Positions 42,736 to 51,180 of a stretch of 64,000 bases of DNA are shown one piece after another (the stretch's first letter is position 1; each line of letters opens with the position of its first letter). The notes beneath the pieces were generated by a model. That model searched no databases, was not told where the DNA came from, and worked only from the letters and a program-made list of their open reading frames with translations. This DNA comes from Orlajensenia sp037404875. Lineage in GTDB: Bacteria; Actinomycetota; Actinomycetes; Actinomycetales; Microbacteriaceae. A program made the translations under genes and the position numbers. The stretch covers positions 1 through 64,000 of the forward strand of contig NZ_JBBELO010000032.1 in the NCBI RefSeq assembly GCF_037404875.1. The letters are read 5' to 3'.

Positions 42736-44090
42736 TGGCGGTCGAGCTCGGAGCAGGCGGTGTCACGCCCGAGCAGGTCGTGCTCATCGCCCGTGGTGCC
42801 GACGTCGAACTGGCGCCGGGAGCATTGGATGCGGTGGCGGCCGCCCGCACCGTCGTCGACGACGCGGTTGCGGCCGGTGCTGCCGTGTACGGGCTGACGA
42901 CCCGGCTCGGCGAAGGGCGGGACGACCGGCTGGACACCGCGGAACTCGCCGCCTTCCAGCGCCGGGTGATCGCGAACCACCGCGGGGGAGCGGGCGAACC
43001 ACTCGTGCCCGAGTACGTGCGCGCCACGCTCGCGGCGCGGGTGGCGGTGCTGCTCAACGGCGGATCGGGCGTGCGTCCCGAGCTGGTCACCGCGGCGGTG
43101 TCCCTGCTGCGCAGGGAGGAACTCCCGGCGGTTCCCTCGCTCGGCTCGGTCGGCGCCGCGGACCTGACCGTGCTCGCCGAGCTGCTGGCCGCTCTCGTCG
43201 ACGACGGCTTCGAGCCGGCCGCGGGCGAGGCGGCCGCCTTCCTCAGCTCCAACGCCCTGAGCGTGGGCGTCGGCAGCGTGCTGCTCGACCGGCTGGAGGG
43301 CGTCGCCCGCGGCGCCGACCGCGCCGTCGCGCTCACGCTGGAGGCGCTCGCGCACCACGGACGCGGGGGATCCCTGACCCCTTTCGACCACGCGGTGCAG
43401 CAGGCGCATCCGGTGCCCGGGCAGATCGCCTCCGCGGAGCGCATCCGTTCGCTCACGCGCGACGTCGCCGTGCTGCACGATCAGCGCGAGCGCAGCGTGC
43501 AGGATCCGCTCTCGGTGCGCACCGCCCCGCAGGTCAACGGCGCGCTTCTCGACCTCATCGGGCGATTGCGCGAGCAGCTCGCCCTCGAACTCGCCTCCCG
43601 CAGCGAGAACCCCCTCGTGGATGCGGCGAGCGGGCGCACGCTCTCGGGCGGGAACTTCGCGATCACCTCCCTCGTTCTCACCGTCGAATCACTGCGGTTG
43701 GCGCTCGCCCACGTTGCCGCGGCATCCGAACGCCGCATCGCACTGCTCTCGGAGCTGCAGCGGCCCTTCCGCGCCGACGGGCGCTCACGGTTGCCCGGCC
43801 TGAGCTGGTATGCCGCTGCCGACGCGCTCGCCGAACTGCGGCAGCTCGCCGCCCCGGTCAGCCTGGGCGCATCCGTGCTCTCGGGGGTCGAGGACACGGC
43901 CTCGTTCGGTCCTGCCGCCCTGCGGCTGCTCGAGCGCTCGATCGCGCTGAGCACCGTGGTGCTCTCGGTCGAGGCGCTGCACGGCGTCGAGCTGGTGCGC
44001 CTGGCCGGTCGGACGCATCCGTGGTCGGAGCACCTTGATGCGGACGCGGCCTCAGCCGGCGTCGCGGTCGGCGCGCTGCTCGTCGAGTGA
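42735..44090 (+). CDS. Histidine/aromatic ammonia-lyase-like protein without the MIO triad
   Basis: A 451-aa HAL/PAL-fold protein. Family features present are Tyr52 (VYGLTTRLG), QDPLSVRTAPQVNGA, SENPLVD and SGGNFAIT. The decisive motif is altered: where the family has GSVGASGDLAPLAH, this protein reads GSVGAADLTVLAEL, so the Ala-Ser-Gly triad that cyclises to the MIO group is gone (Ala141-Ala142-Asp143, one residue short). It cannot be a normal ammonia-lyase or aminomutase. It is the last gene of the coupled set with the cysteine-synthase-like enzyme and monooxygenase; its 3' end overlaps a convergent GNAT gene by 39 nt. Confidence 0.88.
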   Translation: MAVELGAGGVTPEQVVLIARGADVELAPGALDAVAAARTVVDDAVAAGAAVYGLTTRLGEGRDDRLDTAELAAFQRRVIANHRGGAGEPLVPEYVRATLAARVAVLLNGGSGVRPELVTAAVSLLRREELPAVPSLGSVGAADLTVLAELLAALVDDGFEPAAGEAAAFLSSNALSVGVGSVLLDRLEGVARGADRAVALTLEALAHHGRGGSLTPFDHAVQQAHPVPGQIASAERIRSLTRDVAVLHDQRERSVQDPLSVRTAPQVNGALLDLIGRLREQLALELASRSENPLVDAASGRTLSGGNFAITSLVLTVESLRLALAHVAAASERRIALLSELQRPFRADGRSRLPGLSWYAAADALAELRQLAAPVSLGASVLSGVEDTASFGPAALRLLERSIALSTVVLSVEALHGVELVRLAGRTHPWSEHLDADAASAGVAVGALLVE

Positions 44091-44564
44091 CTTCTCGAAG
44101 CTGAGGTAGCCGACCGACTCCCAGTCGCCGTCGAGGTCGAACGCGGGCGTGTAGCCGAGCTCGAGGTAGAGCGCGACGGCCTCGGGCTGGCGGGCGCCGG
44201 TGGTCAGTTCGATGCGCCGGACGCCCCGGCGCAGCGCCTCGGCCTCGAGTTCGGCCATCACCCGGCGGGCGAGGCCCTTGCGGCGGTGGGACGAGTGCGT
44301 CCACACCCGTTTGACCTCGACGGTGCCCTCGCCGACGCGCATGAACGCGCCGCCGGCGACGACCTCGCCCGCTTCATCGACGAGCAGCAGGAAGTCACCG
44401 CCCTCCTCCGGAGTGAAGCGCTCGGCGGGGTAGCGGCTGAGCTCCACGGAGGAGGGGATGCCGTCGTTGAGGCCGTAGCGCTCGTCGTATTCGCGCGAGA
44501 GCTCGTCGATGAGCGGCCGGGCCTGAGGATCGTCGTGGCGGGTTCGAAGGACGGTGATGCTCAC
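44052..44564 (-). CDS. GNAT acetyltransferase
   Basis: A 170-aa GNAT protein. The acetyl-CoA P-loop THSSHRRKGLARRVM (about 90-104) and the C-terminal ALYLELGYTPAF motif are typical. GTG 44564 is 7 nt after TATCGT. It converges with, and overlaps by 39 nt, the lyase-like gene. It could acetylate an amino-acid-like compound (as YxeL does before YxeK acts in Bacillus), but this is only suggested by position. Confidence 0.85.
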   Translation of the reverse strand: MSITVLRTRHDDPQARPLIDELSREYDERYGLNDGIPSSVELSRYPAERFTPEEGGDFLLLVDEAGEVVAGGAFMRVGEGTVEVKRVWTHSSHRRKGLARRVMAELEAEALRRGVRRIELTTGARQPEAVALYLELGYTPAFDLDGDWESVGYLSFEKSLDEQRADRDAG

Positions 44565-44603
44565 GCCTTCGACGATATCCGAGCGCGGCCTTGCCGCGGG
44601 TGC

Positions 44604-47600
44604 TCAGCCTCGCAGGGCCTTGAGGATGCGCTGTGCGGAGACCGTCTCGGCCGTGCCGAGCTCCTGTGCGAACAGGCTGACCCGCAGTTCCTCGATCATC
44701 CAGCGCGCCTTCACGAGAGCAGGAGAGGCGTGGCTGTCGATGGGGACCGTGCCACCGGCCTCGACGTAGCGCTCGGTGACCTGCTGCACCTCTCGCATCC
44801 AGACCTGATCGCGCTGCGGGTTCTCGGCGAGCTTGGTCAGGCGCGAGGTGATTCCGGCGAGGTAGCGGGGCAGGTGTCGCAGCCGATCGAGGCCGGTCGT
44901 GGAGATGAAGCCGTCGAAGACCAGTCCGGCGAGCTGCTCGCGCGCATCCGTCACGGCGGTGATGGTCTGCATGCTCGTGCCCTGCTTGATGGCGCGCTCC
45001 ACGTCGCGGGCGGCGCTCAGCGTGCGTCCGACGAGGCCGATCGTCTCGAACATCGTGTCCATGAGAACTGCGGAGACCCGGTCGCGGGTGGTCTCGAATT
45101 CCTTGCGCGTGAAGAACGCGCCGCTCGGAGCGACGCGATAGAGCACGTCGTCGATGCACGCGAGCAGGGCGTCATCGAAGAGCGTGCCGGTCGAGCGATA
45201 GGGGCTGGCCGCGAGGGCGAGCTTCTCGGCGTTCGTGAGGTGCTGCTGCACGTACGTCGACGGGTTGGCCACCGCGAGCGCCAGCAAGCGGCGGATGCCG
45301 CCCGGCATCGCGGCGGCCTGCTCCTGGGCGGTCGCGAGCAGGCGGACGCCGACCGTCGCTCCCTCATCGACGATGGCGGGATAGGCGCGGATGAGGTTGC
45401 CTCCGACACGGGTGTCGACATGCTGCGGCAGTTCGTCGACGTCCCAGGACTTCAGCCCGGTGCGCTCCGGGAAGGCCGGGGCGTCCGTGCGTCGTGGGCC
45501 GCGCGGTGCGTCAGGCCGGGCTTCGAAGGTGCGAGCGACGGCATCCCGCGCCCTGTCCGAGAGCTGCGCCTGCAGGGCGCGCAGGTCTTTGCCGTCGGCC
45601 AGGGTGCGCCCCCTCTCGTCGACCACGCGGAAGGTGACCCGAAGGTGCGGGGGCACGCGGTCCAGGTCGACGTCTGCGGCGGACACGGGGGTGTAGCTGA
45701 GGCGGGCGATGACCTCGGCGACGGTCTCGGCGAACGGGCTGCCGTTGGGAGCGACGGGAAGAGCATCCGCGATCTTCGCCGCCCAGTCGTTCGCGGGAAC
45801 GACGTGCCGGCGGATGACCTTGGGGAGCGCCTTGATCATCGCCGCGATCAGTTCGGTGCGCAGGCCAGGGACCTGCCAGTCGAAGCCCACCCGGCTCACC
45901 CGGGCGAGCAGGGCGAGCGGGATGAGCGCCGTCACGCCGTCGTCGGGAGCGCCCGGCTCGAACCGATACCGCAGGCCGTAGCGCTGGTCGCCCTGCTGCC
46001 AGTAGGCGGGATAGGCGTCTTCGTCGACGGTCACCGCATCCTCGGGCGCGAGCGTCTCGGGCGTCATCGTGAGCAGGTCGGGCGTCTCGTTGCGTGCTCG
46101 CCGCCACCAGCCCTCGAAGGTGCGCGTGGAATATACGTCTGCGGGAATGCGGTGGTCGTAGAACGCGAAGACGGCCTCGTCGTCGAAGAGGATGTCGCGG
46201 CGGCGGGTGCGTTCCTCGAGGGCGGCGAGTTCCTTGCGTAACGCGCGGTTGGCGCGGTCGAAGGCCTGCTGGGAGTCCCACTCGCCTTCCACGAGGGCAT
46301 GGCGGATGAAGAGTTCGCGGGCGTACGCCGGTTCGATGCGCGCGAACTGCACCCGGCGCTTGGGAACGATCGGCACGCCGTAGAGGGTGACGCGCTCGTA
46401 CGCGACCACGGCACCCTGCTTCTTCTCCCAGTGCGGCTCGCTGTAGTTGCGCTTGGCGAGCGACCCGGCGAGCGGTTCCGCCCAGGCCGGGTCGATCGCA
46501 GCATTCATGCGCGCGAACAGCCGAGCCGTCTCGACGAGCTCCGCGCTCATGAGGGCGTCGGGCTGCTTCTTCACGAGTGCCGATCCCGGGAAGATCACGA
46601 AGCGCGTGCCGCGGGCGCCGAGGTACTCCGTGAAGGGCCGGCGCCCGGATGCCGCCTGCTGGCGGGCGCGCTCGTCCTTGATTCCGATGTGAGAGAGCAG
46701 CCCCGAGAGCAGGGCGCGATGGATGCCGTCGGGATTGGGTTCGCCGGTGGCGGCCAGGTGCAGGTTCAGCGGCTTGGCCAGCTGGCGAAGCTGGCGGTGC
46801 ACATCCTGCCACTCGCGCACGCGCAGGTAGTTGAGGAACTCGCTCTTGCACAGCCTCCGGAAGGCGCTCGAGGAGAGCTCCCGCTGCTGGGTCTCGAGGT
46901 GATTCCAGAGATTCAGCAGGGTGAGGAAATCGCTCGTCGGATCGACGAAGCGGGCGTGCAGCTCGTCGGCCTGCGCCCGTCGTTCGAGCGGGCGCTCGCG
47001 CGGGTCCTGAATGGTGAGCCCGGCGACGATGGCGAGCACGTCGCGGCTGACCCCCTGCGCCTTCGACTCGATCACCATGCGGCCGAAGCGGGGATCGATC
47101 GGCAACCGCGAGAGCTGGTGACCGACCCGGCTGAGCCGCTCGCCCTCGAGCGCGTTCAGTTCGCGCAGCAGGTCCATGCCGTCCTTGATGCCCCGCGGGT
47201 CGGGCGGGGTGAGGAACGGGAAGGCCTCGATCGCGCCCAGGCCGAGCGAGATCATCTGCAGGATGACGGCGGCGAGGTTCGTGCGCAGGATCTCGGGCTC
47301 GGTGAACTCGGGGCGTCGGGCGAAGTCCTCCTCGGAGTACAGCCGGATCGCGATGCCCGCACTCGTGCGGCCCGAGCGGCCGGAGCGTTGGTTCGCCGAG
47401 GCCTGCGAGATCGCCTCGATGGGCAGGCGCTGCACCTTCGACCGCACGCTGTACCGGCTGATGCGGGCCGTACCCGCATCCACGACGTAGCGGATGCCGG
47501 GGACGGTGAGGCTCGTCTCGGCCACGTTCGTGGCGAGCACGATGCGGCGACGGACGCCGGCCACCTTCGAGGGCTCGAAGACCCGATGCTGGTCGGCGGA

Positions 47601-48485
47601 GGAGAGCCGGCCGTAGAGGGGGAGCACCTCGGTGGTGCTCCCTGAGCCCGTCGAAGGGCCGCCGGAATAGTGGCCGCGGACCGCCTCCTCGGCATCCCGG
47701 ATCTCGTTCTCGCCCGAGAGGAAGACGAGCACGTCGCCGCTGGACTCGCGCGCGAGCTCGTCGAGGGCATCGAGGATGCCCTGCAGGTAGTCCTTGTCCT
47801 CGACCGCCGCGCCCTCGTCGTCGTTCTCCTCGTTCCCTGAACCCGTCGACGGACCGGCGTCGGCAACGAGCGGCCGGTACCGGACCTCGACGGGATAGGT
47901 ACGCCCCGACACCTCGATGATGGGCGCGGGCGTGCCATCGGCATCCGAGAAGTGCGCCGCGAAGCTCTCGGGGTCGATGGTCGCCGATGTCACGATGACC
48001 TTGAGGTCGGGGCGCTTGGGCAGCAGCGTCTTCAGGTACCCGAGCAGGAAGTCGATGTTGAGGCTGCGCTCGTGGGCCTCGTCGATGATGATGGTGTCGT
48101 AGCGGCGCAGCAGGCGGTCGTGGTGCATCTCGTTGAGCAGGATGCCGTCGGTCATCAGCTTGATGCGGGTCTCGGCCGAGGCCTTGTCGGTGAAGCGCAC
48201 CTGGTAGCCGACGAGGGCGCCGAGCTCGCTGCCGAGTTCCTCGGCGACGCGCTCGGCGATGGTGCGGGCGGCCAGGCGGCGCGGCTGCGTGTGGCCGATG
48301 CTCGTGCGGCCGAGCTCGAGGCAGATCTTGGGCAGCTGGGTGGTCTTGCCCGATCCTGTGGCGCCGGCGATGATGACCACCTGGTTGTCGCGGATGGTCG
48401 CGGCGATCTCGTCCCGCATCCGGCTGACGGGCAGCTCGGGGGGATAGGAGATCGCCGGGATCTCGGGGGCGACGGTCTCAGGCAT
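44604..48485 (-). CDS. hrpA: ATP-dependent DEAH-box RNA helicase HrpA
   Basis: A 1293-aa DEAH/RHA helicase. Motif I GATGSGKT (Lys47), motif Ia TQPRRLAA, motif II DEAH (135-138), motif III SAT, motif VI QRSGRSGR, then HA2, OB-fold and the long DUF3418 C-terminal domain (from about 690) characteristic of HrpA. It unwinds RNA, for example in stalled-ribosome or mRNA processing. Two in-frame GPSTGSG inserts (211-217 and 276-282) come from copies of a dispersed repeat. ATG 48485 follows GGAGGGCT. Confidence 0.95.
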   Translation of the reverse strand: MPETVAPEIPAISYPPELPVSRMRDEIAATIRDNQVVIIAGATGSGKTTQLPKICLELGRTSIGHTQPRRLAARTIAERVAEELGSELGALVGYQVRFTDKASAETRIKLMTDGILLNEMHHDRLLRRYDTIIIDEAHERSLNIDFLLGYLKTLLPKRPDLKVIVTSATIDPESFAAHFSDADGTPAPIIEVSGRTYPVEVRYRPLVADAGPSTGSGNEENDDEGAAVEDKDYLQGILDALDELARESSGDVLVFLSGENEIRDAEEAVRGHYSGGPSTGSGSTTEVLPLYGRLSSADQHRVFEPSKVAGVRRRIVLATNVAETSLTVPGIRYVVDAGTARISRYSVRSKVQRLPIEAISQASANQRSGRSGRTSAGIAIRLYSEEDFARRPEFTEPEILRTNLAAVILQMISLGLGAIEAFPFLTPPDPRGIKDGMDLLRELNALEGERLSRVGHQLSRLPIDPRFGRMVIESKAQGVSRDVLAIVAGLTIQDPRERPLERRAQADELHARFVDPTSDFLTLLNLWNHLETQQRELSSSAFRRLCKSEFLNYLRVREWQDVHRQLRQLAKPLNLHLAATGEPNPDGIHRALLSGLLSHIGIKDERARQQAASGRRPFTEYLGARGTRFVIFPGSALVKKQPDALMSAELVETARLFARMNAAIDPAWAEPLAGSLAKRNYSEPHWEKKQGAVVAYERVTLYGVPIVPKRRVQFARIEPAYARELFIRHALVEGEWDSQQAFDRANRALRKELAALEERTRRRDILFDDEAVFAFYDHRIPADVYSTRTFEGWWRRARNETPDLLTMTPETLAPEDAVTVDEDAYPAYWQQGDQRYGLRYRFEPGAPDDGVTALIPLALLARVSRVGFDWQVPGLRTELIAAMIKALPKVIRRHVVPANDWAAKIADALPVAPNGSPFAETVAEVIARLSYTPVSAADVDLDRVPPHLRVTFRVVDERGRTLADGKDLRALQAQLSDRARDAVARTFEARPDAPRGPRRTDAPAFPERTGLKSWDVDELPQHVDTRVGGNLIRAYPAIVDEGATVGVRLLATAQEQAAAMPGGIRRLLALAVANPSTYVQQHLTNAEKLALAASPYRSTGTLFDDALLACIDDVLYRVAPSGAFFTRKEFETTRDRVSAVLMDTMFETIGLVGRTLSAARDVERAIKQGTSMQTITAVTDAREQLAGLVFDGFISTTGLDRLRHLPRYLAGITSRLTKLAENPQRDQVWMREVQQVTERYVEAGGTVPIDSHASPALVKARWMIEELRVSLFAQELGTAETVSAQRILKALRG
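47639..47660. repeat. Dispersed repeat copy inside hrpA (1)
   Basis: TCCCTGAGCCCGTCGAAGGG lies in frame within hrpA and encodes GPSTGSG on the minus strand. Similar CCTGAGC(N)TGTCGAAGG-type repeats are spread through many high-GC genomes. Confidence 0.7.
47833..47855. repeat. Dispersed repeat copy inside hrpA (2)
   Basis: TTCCCTGAACCCGTCGACGG is a second, slightly diverged copy, 194 nt away, again reading GPSTGSG in the hrpA frame. Confidence 0.65.
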
Positions 48486-48545
48486 AGCCCTCCATCGTAA
48501 ACCGCCGAATGAGCGGATTGAGGCGTACACTGCACGTAAAGAACA

Positions 48546-48562
48546 GCCCTCACGCTGAGGGC
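48546..48562 (-). terminator. Probable terminator between the MFS gene and hrpA
   Basis: GCCCTC-ACGCT-GAGGGC forms a perfect 6-bp hairpin followed on the minus strand by TGTTCTTTAC, after the MFS gene ending at 48642. A second hairpin (CGGCTCAC / GTGAGCCG, 48565-48602) lies just before it. Confidence 0.55.
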
Positions 48563-48641
48563 ATCGGCTCACGATCCGTTGACTTGTCCGGGGCGTGAGC
48601 CGTTCTTCGTCTCCCCACTCGAAGCAGCGTTCGTCGTCGGC

Positions 48642-50051
48642 TCAGCGACCGAGGGTGAACTCCGCCGCCTCGGTGGGCGGGTCCGCTTCGGTCGGGGGTG
48701 CCTCCGCGAGGCGCGTCGAGAGCAGGCGATAGGCCCGAGTGCCGAACGCCGCCAGCGCGAGCACCAGGAGGGCGATTCCCGCGAAGAGGAAGACGAGCGC
48801 GATCCCGCGCGCCTCACCGTCGCCGAGCAACCAGCCCCATGCGGCCTTGCCCTCGTCGGAGTTCATGTACGGGATGATCCAGAACTGCGCGATGGGCGCG
48901 ATCGCGAACGAGGTGATCGGTGCCGCGGCGGCCTCGAGGGTCTGTGCGAGACCGAACACCCGTCCCTGCCGGCGGAACGTCACCACCTTCTGGATCACGG
49001 TCTGCTCGGCCGCCTCCACGACCGGGATGATGACCATGTACACCCAGATGCCGAGCGCGTAGAGCCACCACCACTCGCGCAGGGTGAAGACCGCACCGAG
49101 CACGCCCATGCCCGCGACGGCGAGCAGCATCGTCCGCACCGGATTGCGTCCGAGTCCCCACTTGGCCACGACGAGGCCGCCGATGAGGAAGCCCGTCGAC
49201 GTGACGCCCAGCACGATTCCCCAGACCTCGACGGGAAACAGCGTGAGCCCGTAAGGATCCATGAGTGCCATGTAGACACCACCGATGAGGTTGTTGAGCG
49301 TGGTGAACAGGATGAGGGTGAACAGTCCGGGGATGGATCGGATGGCTGCGATGCTGCCGCGCAGGTCGAACATCGCCGGCCGTTCGCCCTCCGCGGGCAC
49401 TGGGCGTTCCTCGGGGATCCGGAGGAAGAGGATGTGGATGAGCGCGGCGAGCGTGGCCCCGATGGCGATCACGAGGGTCCAGCCCATGCCGAGCAGACCG
49501 ACGGAGAGCCCACTGAAGACGCTCGTCACCATGAAGGCCAGCCCCTGCACGGTGCCCACCAACCCGTTGGCGTTGGCGTGCCTCTCGACCGGCACGAGCA
49601 GCGTCACCGTGGTGGAGAGCGCGATGTTGCGCATGTTCTCGGCCACCGACCCGAGCAGGATGATGGCGGAGAACAGCCAGAACCAGATATCGCCGAGGTC
49701 GAGCAGCTCGGATTCCGGATGGAGGAGGTAGAGCACGCCGGCGATCGCGAACGCCACGAGCGGGATGACGCTCGAGGCCACCATCACGGCATGCTTGCGA
49801 TGGCGGTCCACGATGGTTCCGAACAGGATTCCGAACGCGGCGATGAGGAGCATGTACGCTCCGCCGATGATGCCCGTGGCGAGCACGGACCGCGTCTGGA
49901 GGTAGACCCAGAACGTGAGGGCGAACCACAGGAAGCTCGTGGTCACGTTGGCGAGCATCGTGTTGACGAGCACCTGGATGAAGGTGCGCATGCCGTTGGC
50001 CGGCGGCGTCGGATGGACTGCCTCTGCGGAGGCCTCGTCGTGCTCCGTCAT
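48642..50051 (-). CDS. MFS efflux transporter (DHA3/macrolide-efflux-like)
   Basis: A 469-aa transporter with about 12 helices. The loop GTIVDRHRKHAVMVAS after helix 2 is an MFS motif A of the MefA/DHA3 kind, and the N-terminal layout NTMLANVTTSFLWFALTFWVYLQTRSVLATGIIGG fits that group. TAAGCT lies 6 nt before ATG 50051, consistent with a leaderless message. The export substrate is unknown. It is divergent from the small ABC-2 operon, with a large inverted repeat in the gap. Confidence 0.88.
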   Translation of the reverse strand: MTEHDEASAEAVHPTPPANGMRTFIQVLVNTMLANVTTSFLWFALTFWVYLQTRSVLATGIIGGAYMLLIAAFGILFGTIVDRHRKHAVMVASSVIPLVAFAIAGVLYLLHPESELLDLGDIWFWLFSAIILLGSVAENMRNIALSTTVTLLVPVERHANANGLVGTVQGLAFMVTSVFSGLSVGLLGMGWTLVIAIGATLAALIHILFLRIPEERPVPAEGERPAMFDLRGSIAAIRSIPGLFTLILFTTLNNLIGGVYMALMDPYGLTLFPVEVWGIVLGVTSTGFLIGGLVVAKWGLGRNPVRTMLLAVAGMGVLGAVFTLREWWWLYALGIWVYMVIIPVVEAAEQTVIQKVVTFRRQGRVFGLAQTLEAAAAPITSFAIAPIAQFWIIPYMNSDEGKAAWGWLLGDGEARGIALVFLFAGIALLVLALAAFGTRAYRLLSTRLAEAPPTEADPPTEAAEFTLGR

Positions 50052-50105
50052 GGTGCGAGCTTAATCGCGCCCACTGACGCTGCCAATGGACCGCGTCGGG
50101 GTCGA

Positions 50106-50156
50106 CTTGCCACTTCTTGCGGCTTCGCGCGCGGGGAAATCGCAAAAAGTGGCAAG
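50106..50156. repeat. 16-bp inverted repeat in the MFS/ABC-2 divergent gap
   Basis: CTTGCCACTTCTTGCG and CGCAAAAAGTGGCAAG pair over 15 of 16 positions with a 19-nt spacer. It lies between two promoters rather than after a gene, so a regulatory site or repeat remnant is likelier than a terminator. Confidence 0.7.
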
Positions 50157-50183
50157 TGGGCGAAAGATCGGGCGACAAAACTG

Positions 50184-50219
50184 TTGACTCAGCAAAGTGG
50201 TTTGCGGTACAAAGTAGTC
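50184..50219 (+). promoter_or_regulatory. Promoter with CAAAGTNGT direct repeats
   Basis: TTGACT (50184-50189), an 18-nt spacer and TACAAA (50208-50213), 6 nt before ATG 50220, form a leaderless promoter. CAAAGTGGT (50193-50201) and CAAAGTAGT (50210-50218) are direct repeats covering the spacer and -10 box, a candidate operator for the operon's own regulator. Confidence 0.55.
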
Positions 50220-50891
50220 ATGAACGCGATCAACGCTTCCGATGACGAGGCCCTGGACCCCGCCGCCGCGCTCGCACTGCTGAACGATCAGCAGCGCGAC
50301 ATCGCCCGCCAGCTGGCCTCTCTCGTGCCGTGGATCCTGTTCGCATGGGGCGTCGCCTGGACCGTCGGCTTCGGGATGCTGTGGCTCATCGACGGAGCAC
50401 GCCCGGCATTCTCGGTTCCCTGGCCGGTGGCGGCGGTCGTCTTCGCCGCTCTCAACCTCGCCGCACTCATCGCCACGGCCATCCTCGGGGTGCGCAGCGG
50501 TCGCGGCATCCGCACGGCGCCGGATGCCGCCTTCACCGGAGCCGTCTACGGCTCCACGTGGACGATCGGCTTCGTCGTGATCTTCGCCTTCGGAGCGGCC
50601 CTGCAGGTCAACGGCATGGACCCGTCGCTCAGCAGCATCTACTACCCGACGGCCTCGGCGGCCTTCGTGGGCATCATGTACATCCTCGCGGGGGGCATCT
50701 GGCACACCTGGTCGATGATCGTGCTCGGCGGCTGGTTCGCGCTCGTCGCGGCGGTCGCGCCCTTCTTCGGCTACCCCGCGAACTACCTCATCTTCGCCGT
50801 CGCCGGCGGCGGCGTCTTCCTTCTCGGTGCTCTCGCGGCCTGGATCCGCATCGCCCGTGGTGCCCCCGCCAAGGGGATGCGTCGTGCCTGA
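50220..50891 (+). CDS. Six-helix membrane protein of an ABC-2 operon
   Basis: A 223-aa protein with an acidic N-terminus (about 1-33) and six predicted membrane helices (for example VPWILFAWGVAWTVGFGMLW, VPWPVAAVVFAALNLAALIA, YLIFAVAGGGVFLLGALAAW). No motif for a transporter or enzyme is visible. It is the first gene of an operon with a winged-helix regulator (8-nt overlap), an ABC ATPase and an ABC-2 permease, so it probably forms part of, or is protected by, that system. Confidence 0.82.
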   Translation: MNAINASDDEALDPAAALALLNDQQRDIARQLASLVPWILFAWGVAWTVGFGMLWLIDGARPAFSVPWPVAAVVFAALNLAALIATAILGVRSGRGIRTAPDAAFTGAVYGSTWTIGFVVIFAFGAALQVNGMDPSLSSIYYPTASAAFVGIMYILAGGIWHTWSMIVLGGWFALVAAVAPFFGYPANYLIFAVAGGGVFLLGALAAWIRIARGAPAKGMRRA

Positions 50892-51180
50892 CCTCGACCC
50901 CGTCATCCATGCGCAGGCGCGACTGCGCATCACCGCGGCCCTCGCGACACTGGGCGAGGGGGACAGCATCACCTTCCCGCGACTGCAGGAGTTGCTCGAC
51001 ATGACCGCCGGAAACCTGTCGACCCACCTGCGCAAGCTCGAGGAGGCCGGCTACGCCGAGGTCACCAAGACCTTCACCGGCCGCACGCCGGTCACCTACG
51101 TCGCGCTCAGCCGCATCGGCCGGCGCGCCTTCGAGGACTACATGGACGCGCTGCGCGCGCTCCTGGGGAGCACATCATGA
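50884..51180 (+). CDS. Winged-helix regulator (HTH_34/MarR-like)
   Basis: A 98-aa DNA-binding protein: RLRITAALATLGEGDSITFPRLQELLDMTAGNLSTHLRKLEEAGYAEVTKTF (about 11-62) is the winged helix of the small transcriptional regulators that commonly sit beside ABC-2 exporters and DUF-type membrane proteins. The start is GTG 50884 inside the previous gene. It overlaps the ABC ATPase gene as ATGA. Likely autorepressor of the operon through the CAAAGTNGT repeats. Confidence 0.88.
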   Translation: MPDLDPVIHAQARLRITAALATLGEGDSITFPRLQELLDMTAGNLSTHLRKLEEAGYAEVTKTFTGRTPVTYVALSRIGRRAFEDYMDALRALLGSTS

